Below, piece by piece: positions 48,598-62,200 of a stretch of 64,000 nt of DNA (its first letter is position 1; each line of letters starts with the position of its first letter). Both the position numbers and the translations under genes were made by a program. The notes under the pieces were generated by a model. That model did no database searches. It saw only the letters and a list, made by a program, of their open reading frames with translations, and was not told where the DNA came from. Location: positions 4,107,569-4,171,568 of the forward strand of contig VUYV01000046.1 in the NCBI GenBank assembly GCA_008711295.1. The letters are read 5' to 3'. The stretch comes from Anarhynchus alexandrinus (taxonomy: Eukaryota; Chordata; Aves; Charadriiformes; Charadriidae).

Positions 48598-49122
48598 CAA
48601 CCACCTTGAGTAATGCGTTCAGTTTTGGGTCCCTCATGACAAAAAAGACATTGAGGTGCTGGAGCGTGTCCAGAGAAGGGCAACAAAGCTGGTGAGGGGT
48701 CTGGAGAACAAGTCTTATGAGGAATGACTGAGGGAACTGGAGTTGTTTAGCCTGGAGAAAATGAGGCTGAGGGGAGACCTTATTGCTCTCTACAAATACC
48801 TGAAAGGAGGGTGTAGTGAGGTGAGGGTCCATCTCTTCTCCCAAGGAACAAGCAATAGGACAAGAGGAAACAGCCTCAAGTTGCACCAGGGGAGGTTTAG
48901 ATTGGATATTAGGAAAAATTTCTTCACTGAAAGTGTTGTCAAGCACTGGAACAGGATGCCCAGGGAAGTGGTGGAATCGCCATCCCTGGAAGTATTTAAA
49001 AGACGAGTAGACGTGGCACTTAGAGACTAGGTTTACTGGTGGTTTTGGCAGTGTTAGGTTGATAGTTGGATTTGATGATCATAAAGGTCTTTTCCAACCT
49101 AGACAATTCTATTATTCTATCT
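48598..49122 (+). repeat. CR1 LINE 3' end
   Basis: Plus-strand CR1. 'ttgaggtgctggagcgtgtc' leads into ORF2 C-terminal words [20 protein letters not shown] and [20 protein letters not shown], then a tail with 'tttgatgatcataaaggtct' and 'attctattattctat'. It is the subfamily of 6206-6664 and 39830-40795. Confidence 0.93.
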
Positions 49123-51256
49123 GTAGATCCATAAAATGAGTGTGTTTTGTCATATATCCACTGTCTAGCCTGTAGTGGTAGATGTCAGTAGATACTGAGG
49201 TAGAACTGTAGCACCGAGGCAAGCATAAACACAGCTTGCAAAACCACATGGAAGGGATACTCCTGAAAAGCCCAAATTTGTAGTGTTGCAAGAGAGAAGT
49301 ATTTCTGTCTTGATTTAACAATATTGTGTTTGGCAACAAAATTCTGTATTTATAGTATTCTGTAGGTAAGCCACCAGGACTTCTTTCCCTCTGCTCACCC
49401 CTCAAAGCAACGAAAGTGTGTTGTCTTAAGCTACAAACTTTGATTTTTACTTTCTTCTCTCTTTTCACAGCCCAGTTCACCAGCTGTTAGTGCCTGTATT
49501 TTATGCTTAAGTTGGTTCACAAAGACTTCAGGGCACCGAGTGCTGCGAGGCATCAATAAGGTTTCTACGCTAGATGTCAGAATGTCCTATATCACAGCTC
49601 AGCATAAAGCCAGATTGGCATTTAATTGCATATTTCCCAGTTGAGCCAAGATCCATCTGAATTGGACATTCATGCTTATTCCCTTGTGCTGTATATTCAG
49701 AAGGATATGCCTTGCCATTTTGCTCTGCTTTCGGATCTCTTGCTGCTCTTTTGTTCTGCTGAATGCTTAGATTGGTCCATTTTTCAACCTAAATTTGAGG
49801 CAGTTTGCTTTATCCACATACTCAGAAATTTAAAAGGATTCTGTGTATTAAAGGTTTTACTTGTTCTGAGACGATAGATCCTGCTTACAAAACAGAAGGC
49901 ACTAAGACTCGGGTGCGGTGTGATTTACTGCCAACCCAAACCATTTCACTGAGGCCGACACCACAAGGGTATATGAAATTGTCTTTAAGTCAGCCTCCCG
50001 GTGATTTAGAAGGACTGGTTAAATACCTGATTTAGAAACTAATAATTGAGCCTATGTGAGCTGGCAATTATGCGTGCAGTAATTGCATGTGTGAGGAGCG
50101 TGTATCATGAAAATGGGAACCAACGGGATTATACCACTTCTCAGGAGATTTTAGAGATTGAGAGGAACAGCTAGTGTGGTTAAAAAACAAAATTAGCTAT
50201 GCATATGCAGAGATTATAAAGCATCAGCACACAAACAAATGAACTATTTCCCCAGTGCCAATGAGTTTGGGAGCTCATCGCCGCTGCGCAGTGGCCGAGG
50301 TGGGCGCTGGGTGGAAATTGCCGCGTTCCCGGCACACAGGTGTCCAGGGGACTCCTGCAGTATCTGGAATACGAGATGAAGCTGCTGTAAAAATAGATGC
50401 CGAACTGTTGCTCGGGACTTGCTGAAGAGCTGCACCGTTGGTTTCTCAGCGTCCAAAGGTCAAGTCCTATTTGCATAAAACAGAGGATCGCAACAGCTCG
50501 CCGGGCAGGTAACGGCCCGCGACCCCAGGGTGCTGCCGTGTGCTTCGAGCCCAGCGCCTTTGCGATGGTTTTTTGTTTTGTAGTGTTGAAGGCAGTGGGG
50601 GAGGGCCCAAGAAGTCAGTCCAGTGAAAGAGGTAGTTTAAAACTCTCTCCGGTAACATGTACATTATCTTAGCAGAAATGCACAACTAACAATAAAGCGT
50701 TTCTCCTGAGGTGTAACTCTTTCTTACATTCAGTTACACAAAACTGGTAAAGCTGTCTATAATAAGGCTGTCTGCTGACTGCAAATAGTGTCACAATCCT
50801 TCTGGGTTATTCTTGCCATCCTTCTTTGTCATTTGTAGGATAAAAATAGTAGAGGTTAAAGCAGTATCATTCTTTAGTTAGTGATAGGTGGCTACAAGTT
50901 AAATAAGGATGCAATTCCGTTTTTGATTGAAAATGAATATTTAGTAATCTTAAAAAGGAGATTCATAGGAAGATGATCTTGAAGACTGCACAGAGCTAGA
51001 TGTTCAGAGCTGGTCGTCGGAGGTGAGGAGTACTTTATGTGCCCTCTGAAGTTTTTGAATATCATGAATTTTTTGAAAATCAAGCAGTATGTAACACAAC
51101 CCGGGCTTCCAGTCTTAGTTTTTCCTTTCTTAACATGGGTATCAAGAGTTCTCACCTACGTCATGAGTGGCATAACAGTGTGCTTATGAAGTCTGCATAA
51201 TGGAAAACTAATGGGCAACAGAAGTATTTTGGAAGCTGGGATCAACACTGAAAATG
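49123..51256. other. Intergenic, no recognised gene
   Basis: Unique sequence. CpG-containing GC-richer patches at about 50275-50345 and 50500-50570 stand out from AT-rich surroundings, but I see no exon, promoter motif set or known repeat in them. Short frames on both strands overlap each other and show no family. Confidence 0.5.
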
Positions 51257-51545
51257 TCATGGGTATTTTGGAGACGGGTCTGGCCCTTGTTTCCTAAAAG
51301 GACCTTGGACCTTGGTTGTAGGTAGCTTGTCTCTGGTCCTGCCTCTGTCCCCGTCTCCTGGATGGACCTCAGACCTACACTGTGGCTTTGTCTGCAGCCA
51401 TGCCTCCTGCCCAGTGTCCTGATGCTCCTCTCTGCGTTTCCTAGATGAACCCTGGACCTGAATCATCTCCTCACCTTGTCCAGGACTACTGATGGACCCC
51501 GTTACAACCACCCAGCTCTGGCCGTGCAGTTTTAGGTCTGACTGA
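51257..51545. repeat. GC-rich stretch, possible degraded LTR-like repeat
   Basis: Contains recurring words such as 'ggaccttggaccttgg', 'tggatggacctcagacct', 'aaccctggacctgaatc' and 'tactgatggaccccgttaca'. The last part resembles a sequence I associate with dispersed bird repeats, but I cannot name the family. There are no clear ends. Confidence 0.4.
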
Positions 51546-53721
51546 CAGACTGAACAAAGCAGTCGGGTCCTAGTGCATGATGGGCTTGTGACTGCTACTG
51601 CAATATGAATATCTGGGAATAATTAGCTCGACCATTTAAGCATGTCTAATGCTCTTTGTGGCCTTTATGTAGCTGCAAAGCACAAATACAAGCCAAAGCA
51701 AGTATGCCCATCCCAACTTCATTATATGCATTTGTAAGTAATTTGAACGTTGTTTTCCTAAACACTTTTTAAATTTGTAGTGTAAAACTAGAACTTCAAT
51801 TCTAAATCCCAAATTAAGTTGTTCAGCATTAAAAAGAAGCCTGGAAAATGAATTCGTCTGTACATTAAGAACTTTGAGCATTGGAAGACATCTTCCACAC
51901 TGTGTATCTATGCTAAGGCCTGAAATGTCGCTGAAATTTTGAAAGGAAAATGTTGCCTTAATGCAAAGTAAACTACTCTGTTTAATTTTTTTCTAATCTG
52001 CATATTAATTAGTGTCACACAGCTGATGCAGTGGGCTGCAGCTAGATTCATCCCGTTTAAATCAGTTTAATCCTTTGCAAGCCTGCAAAAGTAATTATTC
52101 TGCATTTCCATCTAACACTGTGTAATAGAAACTTCAATCTGTTCAGCTCCTGCTCCAGACCCTTGGTGACCTTTTTGCTCGCACACCAGCAACACTGACT
52201 GCAATTAATTACTTCTTTCATTGGGAACCTTCTTGCATTGATCTGCTTTTCATTAAAGACGGTAAACACTTACCTGCTGGATTACCCTTTAAATAATCTC
52301 TTTCTCTCTCATTTTTACTTTTATCAACCACAATATTTGGGTCGTGCATTTCCTGGCGTGGCTTTCTTGTTCAGCATGTAGACCATATTGCCGTTAATTT
52401 CTGGTAGCGTTTCCTCGCCTTGGCCAGCACCCCGCTCCCCGGGAGTGCAGCAGCTTCTCTGCATCTGCTCCGCGTGTTACATTTCTGCCTTGGCAACGAC
52501 GCATTCTGAGCCGCTTAATTTGTCCTTTGGCTGAATTCGTCTGCTTTATCAGCTTGATTTAATTGACCATCTATTGAACCTGAGGTGCGAGCCATTTCAT
52601 CTGACGGGGGGGGCAGCGTATTACAGCGGGTAGGGCCACTTTGTGGTGGCGATGCAACAAACGCATTAGTGTGGCAGAGAACTCTCATAAAAGGCTTCAA
52701 TTCCGTTCTACCTTAGGATTACACAGTCCACAGAAAATTGCAGTAAATCACTTCTTCATGCATTTGGGTTTCAGATTCTCCCATTTATTCCTTACCTCTT
52801 TTGCAAAATTCAGAGCTCGTTGAGCCTGAGCCTTTCTTCTGTGACCATCGTTAACACAATGATCACTCTTTCATGAGTGTTGATATTACCTTGCCTGGTT
52901 TTCAGAAGAATTGAGAGAAAACAGCAAAGACATCCCTTGATGTCAAACATATATATATATATTTGCATGATGTTCAGATGAACTGAAGGACTTGCAGAGC
53001 TGTGACTGTTTCTAACGAGTGGCCCAGAATAGCTGAAGTTGCCATTACAACATTCTTGTAGCCTTTCTTCCAGGTACAGGTGAGAGTTTATTGCAATCAT
53101 TCTACATAGCTAAACAAGATGTAGAAAATACGCAGCTTTATAGAACAGGGCAATTTCACAACTCTTCAGCCTTCACAGGTGACTCAGAGATTAGTCCATC
53201 AACAATTTTTCTTACATTACTTAGAATGTCATTTTTATGTGTATGTTTAATCCTTTCTTGTTAATCTTTCAAGGACAGGTAATTTCAACCTCTTGAACTG
53301 ACGTGGAATCTCAGCCATGATGAGACTGGTGGGGATCCAACAGTAATGCAGACAGCTGAGCAAGATGGAGCTTCTTGTAACTTCTATATTTAGATATGTG
53401 CATATTCTTAACTAACAGATACCATTTTACTATACATAATGAAATTACAGAGCAATGATAATGATTTACTCACCATTATTAAATATTTCTGCAGCTGTAA
53501 CAACTGAAACCTTAGTTGGGGTCCCTGACAGTAGGAGTTTCCTATGCACCTGGGAAATTACGGTCCCTGTCCAACCTGTCTGCAAGTTGAATTCTGAGGT
53601 ACTTGCATCATCCAGTAAACTTTCTTACCTGTAATGTATTCTGCCAAAACTGATCAAACTGTTACTGTACCGCAAATAAAAGACCTAGTGTCTTGGCAAC
53701 TTGGGAGCGATGTAGAGGTGA
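51546..53721. other. Intergenic, with candidate conserved non-coding stretches
   Basis: Unique sequence. The parts 52000-52270 and 52490-52700 are dense in TAAT/ATTA-type words ('gcatattaattagtgtcaca', 'gcaattaattacttctttca', 'cttgatttaattgaccatct') within otherwise mixed-complexity sequence, typical of developmental enhancers. A (TA)n run lies near 52949-52963. No exon was recognised. Confidence 0.4.
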
Positions 53722-54246
53722 TGATTCTGGAGTACTGCATCCAGCTCTGGAGTCCCCAACAGAAGAAGGACATGGACCTGCTGGAGCGTGTCCAGAGGAG
53801 GATCACGAGGATGATCCAAGGGCTGGAGGACCTCTCCTATGAGGAGAGGCTGAAGGAGTTGGGGCTGTTCAGCCTGGAGAAGAGAAGGCTCCGCGGAGAT
53901 CTTATTGCAGCCTTCCAGTACCTGAAGGGGGCCTACAGGAGAGCTGGGGAAGGACTTTTTACTAGGGCATGTAGTGATAGGACAAGGGGGAATGGCTTCA
54001 AACTGGAAGAGGGCAGGTTTAGATTGAACATTAGGAAGAAGTTTTTCACTTTGAGGGTGGTGAGGCACTGGAACAGATTGCCCCGAGAGGTTGTTGAGGC
54101 CCCATCCCTGGAGGTGTTCAAGGCCAGGCTGGACGTGGCCTTGGGCAGCCTGGTCTAGTGGGAGGTGTCCCTGCCTATGGCAGGGGGGTTGGAACTCGAT
54201 GATCTTCAAGATCCTTTCCAACCTAAACCATTCTATGATTCTATGA
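53722..54246 (+). repeat. CR1 LINE 3' end with a long intact frame
   Basis: Plus-strand CR1. Its ORF2 C-terminus is read without interruption to the stop at 54158: [20 protein letters not shown], then [40 protein letters not shown] and [19 protein letters not shown]. The tail 'ggaactcgatgatcttcaag' and repeated 'ttctatga' follow. Low decay suggests a relatively young copy. Confidence 0.94.
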
Positions 54247-55981
54247 TCCTCAGCTGCCCACCCTCTCACGCTCTCCCCATGGTTTTTGCCTTGTGAAGCA
54301 GCTGCTGAACTTCTCCTGGTTCGCATTCTGATAATACAAGGTAATCTCAGATCGTATTACTGTTGTGCATCGGGTTCAGTACTTGCTTCAGGAGCAGCTG
54401 AGCTGTTCATACAGTGAGAGAGGAAACCCCCAATGGAGGGTAGTGTCAGCAGCAGCTGCAGCCGTCTACGCACGCCGTCCCTTCGCCGGTCAGAGCCTTA
54501 CAGGTGTGACAGTGAAAATTTGGCCCCAACTGGGCAAGATGAAAAGAATAGAAATTTTGATTTCCTAACACAGTCACTGTTGGATCAGTTCATTACTCCC
54601 TGAGCTCAAAAAGAGTATTGTTGATAATTTCAGAGGCAAAACTCAGTGCACTTTCCCACCATGGGACTAGAACACAGAGCGGTTTACATGAATATGGAAA
54701 TATGTGACACAGAATCAAATTTTCAAACACTCAAGCAATAAGTTTCATTCTGTATAAAGAAGAAACCCATCTGGTGGCTGCTGCTGATTCAAAATGTCAA
54801 AGATTACATGTTAATTGACTCTCTAGCTAGGAGTTGCTTATTACCTTTCAGTAAAGTCTGTGCGCAAGATGAATTGAGCTTTGAGAAACGCGTGGAACAG
54901 CCGTGAAAGTACTCTAATGGGAAAAAACATCATGTGCAAAGGACATCAAAAGTCTGTCCCTGTTTGCTGTTCTGCATCATTCTTTCTACCTTTCTAGCTT
55001 CTAATACTTCCAGGCCCGCTATGCAGCTTTTTAATTAACATCTCTTATTTCATAAAAATAGTGGGGGTAATGCTGCCCAACCTCCTGTCACTGCGTGTAT
55101 AGATTGGAAAAAATGTTTTTCAGTCACAAACACGAGATGGAGAAGTAACAAAGGAATAGAAAAAAACCCACAACCCTGCTTTCTAAACCATCAGGTCTCT
55201 CTGAGTCTGATCCAAAATCCCGTGAAAGAAAGGAGATCCTTTTTTCCATCGGCTTCAGTGGGCTTTGGAGAGAGCGCTCTGTTCGAACAAGTGCCAGCTG
55301 TTCTCCTTTAGTCATCGTAATTGGTAACAGCGCTGCCGTAGCTGAGGATAAAGGAAGCAGCATTCAATGGCTCCGTGGGAAAAAAGAATGCCCTTGTAAC
55401 ATCTTGTCCCCTGTGTTTATAATAGCAACATGTAGTGAGCGTTTGCCGAGGGTGTGATGGTTGAATGCTGGATATGCCCCGTTAAGGGACGGCAGCCTGC
55501 TCTGAGGGCTTGGTGGATTCAATAGACTGGTATTGGCATCTCTAGCTATGACGACTTAATCCTTGTTTTGCACTTGCCTGCATCCATTTATCTGGGAAGA
55601 TCAAAGTGCTGGAAATTAGGAAACTCATTAAGGCTCCCAGCCCCTTCCTGGAACCAGCATCCTGAACAGGTGCTCAGATACTCTGTAATGGATATTGCAC
55701 ATTAAGTGAATAGAGCAATTTTGTCTGAATGCATCAAGCGTGTGCCCCCCCTGTTGCAGGCAGGAGGGAGGGAGGGCTGCAAGTTGCTGTCAGGATCTGA
55801 GGGAGCCCCAGAACACTTTGCACTGCCCGTCACAAACAAACCCACCACAAACAAACCCACCACTTCCAAGCATCTGAGAAAGGAAGCAGGACTGGTTTCT
55901 TTACAAACCTCTGCAAAGCAGTTTGTGATGCTTCAGCACAGGAGGAAGGCACGCGGCGTGTCCTGCATGCACCACCCTTAG
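54247..55981. other. Intergenic, nothing recognised
   Basis: Unique sequence between two CR1 copies, with a CTCF-like word near 54769 and a small duplicated 'acaaacccacca' motif near 55837-55862. The short open frames have no recognised family. Confidence 0.5.
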
Positions 55982-56285
55982 ACGGGGCCTACAGGAAAGA
56001 TGGGGAGTGTAGTGACAAGACAAGGGGTAATGGTTTTAACCTGAAAGAGGGTAGGTTTAGATTAGATATTAGGAGGAAATTCTTTACCGTGAGGGTGGTG
56101 AGACACTGGCGCAGGTTGCCCAGAGAAGCTGTGGATGCCCCATCCCTGAAGGTGTTCAAGGCCAGGTTGGACAGGGCTTTGAGCAACCTGGTCTGGTGGG
56201 AGGTGTCCCTGCCCATGGAAGGGGGGTTGGAACTCGATGATCTTTAAGATCTGTTCCAACTCTAACCATTCCATGATTCTATAAG
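55982..56285 (+). repeat. CR1 LINE 3' end, short
   Basis: Plus-strand CR1 with the last ORF2 codons ('gaggtaggtttagatt'-like words, 'tgaaggtgttcaaggccagg') and the tail 'ggaactcgatgatctttaag' and 'ccatgattctata'. It is of the same subfamily as 53722-54246 but shorter and more diverged. Confidence 0.92.
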
Positions 56286-59200
56286 TTGCACAGGTTTTGG
56301 GAAGACACCAGCAGTGCTGGGGGTTACACCACACCCTGCCAGCTCGGGCCCCAAAGCTCTTTGGGGGAAACATACAGTTCTTTCCATCTGTGGCATTTTA
56401 TTATCTGTCCTAAAATCTGGCATTGCCTCCTATCACTTTTGCTAAAAAAAAGAGCCTTTTTTCCCCCCCTCAGCCCCCTGGAGACACCATTATCATACCA
56501 GCTTTAGCTGGGTGCTGAGCCCAAAGCAGCATTTAAAGTCTGTGCTTTTTGAAGCGCCGTCAATCCAAATATGTAACCGGAGGAAACACAACCAGCAGAA
56601 GCAGACTCGCGCATCACCAGGCGTTCATTAACATACAGCTTCTTCTTTGGGGGACAAGAGTGCAGACCGCACATTGAAAAGTGGCAGATTTCTGTTATCG
56701 GAGGGTGAAGGGAATGACAGGCTGTGCCAGCATTTGTCACAACTGTGTCAGGGATTGAATGACAAAGGAAGGACAGCAATGTGTCTCTCCCGGCAGATAG
56801 TCAAAGATAGTAGCCTGGAGTCAGAGCCACCGTTGTCACTCAGCCATTGTGAAATGTGACAAAGAAACAGCGGCTGCCCTGCCGTTTAGAAGCAGCATGA
56901 ATTATTAATGGTGCACTTGTAAAAGTAAGTTACTGAAAGAGAGAAAAAAAAAAAAAACAAACGAGGGGGAAAAAAAAATGTCAGCATGCTATGCTGCAAA
57001 TACAGCGATAACAATTCCCTCCCCTCTTCTTTTCTCATTTTAATCAGAAGACGGAGCATTCTGGGTTGGTTGCTTCTATTTCCATTTAATAAGCGAGTGG
57101 GGTTGGAGTAACACAGCCTGGGTTCTGAACAGATTCTGCACGTTTTTTCCCCAGTAAATACTTTGGATCTCTTTCCCCCTTTACAAAACCCTCTATATTA
57201 AAACCCTGAACACAAACCGTAAAGTTTCTCTGCCCCCAAACCCCTTCCCATAATGTAAGTTCTCTCTCTTTTTTTTTTTTTTTTAATTCTGAAAAGTTTG
57301 TCACCTTGTGCAAACTGGCAAGATCGGGTCTGCTCTCTTGTTAAATTTTAAGTAGAATACCAATTTTTCTCTTCACAAAGTGTAGGAGATTGCAAGTCAT
57401 GAATTGCATTTTAAAGTTTAATCGCTGCTGGTCTGTTGTCCAGAGAAATTTCTCCTTCAATGCTCAGACTGAAAGGCAGCTGTGTAGGCAGGCAGTAAAT
57501 AGCAAACTTGAGATGATTGGCGTTAGTGTTTTTAAGGGAATCAAGGATTTATAACCTATTACTTTGTACCTGTGCTCTTCTAAATCCCGGCTGCAGGATT
57601 GCTTTGAATTAGTGATGCGCTTGTGCTGGCTTTTAATTTTTTCTCAAGTGCTCTTCGGTCCCTTCCTTCTATTTCCCCCTCACAAAGACACACATCTTGG
57701 GTCTGACAGCCTGAAAACATTCTTGATGGCTTAAAATTAGCCCCTTTTTTCACCTCCTTTGTGTCTGAGGTGCACTTGTAATGCTGGGGATGATGTGTAA
57801 CTCCACTGCCGGCAAAGCACGGGGAAATGGAAGTTCTGAGTCATCATTTCCATAAATGTGGTTTTATAGGACACCGTGGGGACCCTTCTGGGTGTGAACA
57901 ATTTTGTGCTCTTCTGGGTCGAGGGAAATGCTCTGTGTGTATGTCTGCCAGTTCATGCTGGTTTTCTGTCAAGCATTTGTTTGTTCCTGGCCCTCTCTAA
58001 TCCTCAGCTTACGGAGTAACTCGCATATTCCGTCTCCTCCTAACTACTGCGCTGTGCGGCCGTAGAAAGGCAGCTGAGCCCATCCGCAGTGTAAGGAAGT
58101 GTGAGAAAACAGAAAAGGGCATCAGCAGCGCTATTGGAGATCGCAGTGAATCCCTGGATGCGATGTTTTGTTATTAAGTTCATACTCGATAGTCATTCTG
58201 AGGAGTTGTTTTACTGGGCTCTGAGTACTTTCCCTGAGGAGCAGCAAGGATAAATTTCACACCAGTTTAAGGAAGGGCTGTGATAAATCCGAGTGAGGTT
58301 AAATGCGATATAAATATCTGTGTTAACAAAAGCGCAGCTGGCAGCAGCTTTATCCCACAGGGTGAGAAGAAGGGAGTGAGATACACCTGGTCTAGCAGCA
58401 ACGTGGGCTCTCGGGGCGGGAGGAGATGGTGCCCTGCAGCCCTCCTGCCACCGGTCCCCAGGACTAGAAGTCGAGGAGGAGCGGACCCTTGGGCACGGGG
58501 CACTGCCTGGGTGGTCCTACGGACAGATGAACAGAGGATTTGTGTTTATGGCATTGTCTGGCACCTTCCGACAGTGTTATGTACAAACGCGTTTTAAAAG
58601 GAAAAATGAAATCCTCGCCTCCTACAAGAAGTAAATAGAAGTATGTCTTTGCTACTGCGATGCTGCCTATAACATAAACAGAGCTTCACGCTCATCCAAA
58701 AGCTCTTTCATAGCTATTTAAACAGCCACGATAAACTGTTGTTGGGAGTAGATAATAAACCTTTCTTTGCATGATTCTGACTGACAAACAAGCAGAAATG
58801 AATGTGCACTGCAGCCAACTATGGAAAAAAAATGACACTTTTTCATTTTTTCAGTTTAGTTTCATTGCACTAAATTTTCAGATACTAATTTTTTTTTTTT
58901 TCAAATAATTTAAAAAGTAATTGATTCCTCCTCAGTCTGGAGAAGGCGACCAAAAATATCATCCTGCTTTTCTCAGTCCTGCCCTATGCCAGTGTAGTCC
59001 TGGGTCCCTGGTCATGACACTAAGGATCGTGGATCTGTTTAAGACTGGAAAAGCAGAGAAGACCTCAGCCCTTCCATTTCCTCAGGCCTCGGTAACCTCT
59101 GCTCTGCACAGGTGGAGCAGTTGCATTTTCTGATTGTAAGGGATGCTTTATGCATGAAATACTGTGAGAAACAGAAAGTAATTTTCCTTTCAAAATGTTG

Positions 59201-62200
59201 GCACTATTACATCCAGCTGAGATGTGGCTGCTCAGGAACGAATGAAAATGAAAACTTATTTAGGAAGACAAGAAGGGACTTGAACTAAATACCCAGGCTC
59301 ATTCTAACAACTCAGCGTGGCAGAAACAGAGGAAAACAGAGGAAACACAGATAGTTTTCCAAATGCTGCCTCATCCACCTCTACTCACTGGCCCGGGGGC
59401 TGGGACATCGCTGCAACTAGAGAGACCATCTTCTTGGTAGCTAAATTTAACAAGAGGGCTTTGTAACGGTGTAATAAGTAAAAGTTATTATCTGTGGGGA
59501 AGATGAAGAGGTGATTCATTTACCGCTTTTTATAGAGGTGTCTTCCAATAATAATTTCCTTACAACTTACCCTGTTGGGAAGGTTCTGTGCACAGGGGAA
59601 TCTTGAATCTCTTTACCTCATCCATCAGTAATACATAAAAAAGGAAAGGGGGGAAAAAAAGCCCATAATAACAAATCTTTTACTCACAACAACTTGCAAA
59701 GAGGTGTCTCTGTAATATGACAGCATGCTTCAGCAGTTGGAGGTGGTATATTGGTAGCAGGACAGAAACAGGCCAGCCTTGGGACTGGGCAGGCTGCCGT
59801 CCGCTCTTGGTACTGGCAACAGTTGCACTTAAATCTGAAAATATAAATTAGATTTTTACACAAACAAGATCAAAACTTTATATTAGTGAATTGCTTAGCT
59901 CTTGGCTTTGAGTGCTGTAGATCTGAAAGCTCACCTGTATTGTATCCACAACTCCTCAGCTTTGTCATTCAGCATATAGATAAATGCATACCTGTACGAA
60001 CGCTGTGAGTTGTTGTTTCTTTCCCTCCTCCAAGGCACTTAGTCCCTGCATGACATATGTAAAAGAAGAACCAAATGTTATTGTTCCTGCCTGAGACAGC
60101 ATCATTGAGATTCACGGCAATGACAATATCTGAAAGAATGTTGTTTTCTATTACCTAGTCATGGCTGCTGCTATTTCAAATGAACCAGAACTACTTTCGA
60201 GTTTCATCCTTCTAAGTTATCACACTTTCCCCTGCTGGGCTGAATGTAGCAAAAACTCTGTTTGTCAAGAGACTGGAGAAACTTTGACATGAAGCTTTTA
60301 AAGAGAATGCTTAAGGAGACGAGCACGCACACCAGATGCACCTGGGGCTGTCTCCTCCTTCTGGCTTTATTCCTGAAGTGATTTATCTGCGATTTCTGAA
60401 CAGGTTTCCAGTCTTCCTTTCGTGAAGTGACTGGGATATTCAAGCTTCTTATTTTACGTCTGAGTGAAGACTAGTGGTTTCAGTAGGGGGAATGCTTGGC
60501 ACCTGCTGAAAATCAGAGCACATCCCAGCTATTTGAATTGGACATTAGATCGGGCTCTCGCAATACCCTGCTATTTTGGAAAAAAAAAAAAAAGCGTTCT
60601 TAATATATATAAATAGGTGAATATCACTTTCAGAGTGCTGCCAAGTGTATCTTCTGTATGGAATCATGTAACTTCTCAGTCTTAAAAAAGTTATTTTCCT
60701 TGAGCCCAAGTTACCTTCTTATAACTTAAGGAAATTTGTTTATCAGGTCAAATTTTCCACTCGGACTTCACCAAAGTTCTGGCTGCTTTTGCTAGCAGTG
60801 TATTTGACCTCTTGCCCTTCATTTAAAGAAGATATTTTGCTTACAGAGACATTTATCTAATAGGGACCTGTAAGGGAAGAAAAAATTTGGTTTACAGATG
60901 ACTTGATTCCCTCAAGGTACGCGAATCAATCACATAAATTGCAGTGTGTCCTACACTTCAGCTTCAATCAATAGGGGATTAAAACTCTAGTTTCAATGTG
61001 GGGAAGATAAATGCCCATACTGATGCTATTAATAACACCTGGGATTACTAAAAGTGTACTGATGCTTTAAAAATCTCACTTTTTGGCGCTTATGTGTCTT
61101 GTTTGGTATTTCCACTGTTCCTCTCTGCCGGGAGGGTGAGAACAGAGGAGGAACTTTGCCTTATCCTAACTTGCTGCCAGGCATTGTTAAAAAGGTTTAT
61201 TTCCTGCCACTGGGTACCCTGTGTGTTGTGTCTGGCTTTGCCTGGCTGCAGCAGAATATTAACATGAAAGTAACTCATGAACAAAACTAAGAAGGACCTA
61301 GTTTAACACAGATTCTTTAGAGGCTCTCTGCTGTGCTGGTCCTTGCTCTGTCACACTCTTCCTACATTGCCTTGGGCAAATCACTGAGGTAAAAACCACC
61401 CATGGTCCCATGGGTGCAGCATCCCTAATTTGAAAGCAGGTGTTTCCACAGGGCAATCCAGGATGTATTAGCACCACTAGTTTGGCATACCTCTCCTTTG
61501 ACTCCAAGTTTCTGGCCCATCCCCAGCCTCAATAACTGCCTACTAGTTTTTTTACGCATCTGCAGTGATTGATCTCTTTTAGAATAGTTTGTTTGAGATC
61601 CGTTAAGATCTGTATGGCTAGGGGGCAGGGATTGCTCTGGTGCCTCCACAAAATACCATCTCTGGGAGCAGGTTCCCTCTCTGAGGGGTGAAACAATGTT
61701 CTGGTAGAAGATGAGGGGTGTTTTTCACACTGACTGGGAGCAGCCTGGAGGCAAACAAAGGAAATACAAGTGCTTCATGCAGTGTTTCATGTTATGCTTT
61801 TTGGTCTGTTGTGTGGCCAGAGCATCTGGTCTTCTTGCAGAGATGATACCTATGTTGTGTCAAGTCTGTTGAGATGAGTCAACTTTGTATGGTAACTACC
61901 TTTCCCACAGCATGTCCAAGGTCTGGGAGACCTCCATTCAATTCCTTCCGCAGGATGAGAGGACTCAAACTTGCATCCCCATCACCTGGATGTGGCATTT
62001 TCTGCAAAAGTCATTTGGTTCACAACTAAAGCCGCTGAGCCACATGAGAGGGCAAACAGCAGGAGGCCTTACGATGTGGAGTGGTAAGATTACCTGGTCC
62101 CTGCTACAGAGACCCTTTCAGTGTCTGATATCAGACAGGACACTTCAGTCTGTTTCACAGGCACCCCTCGATAACACTTAATGCTCTGTCAAACCTCTAC

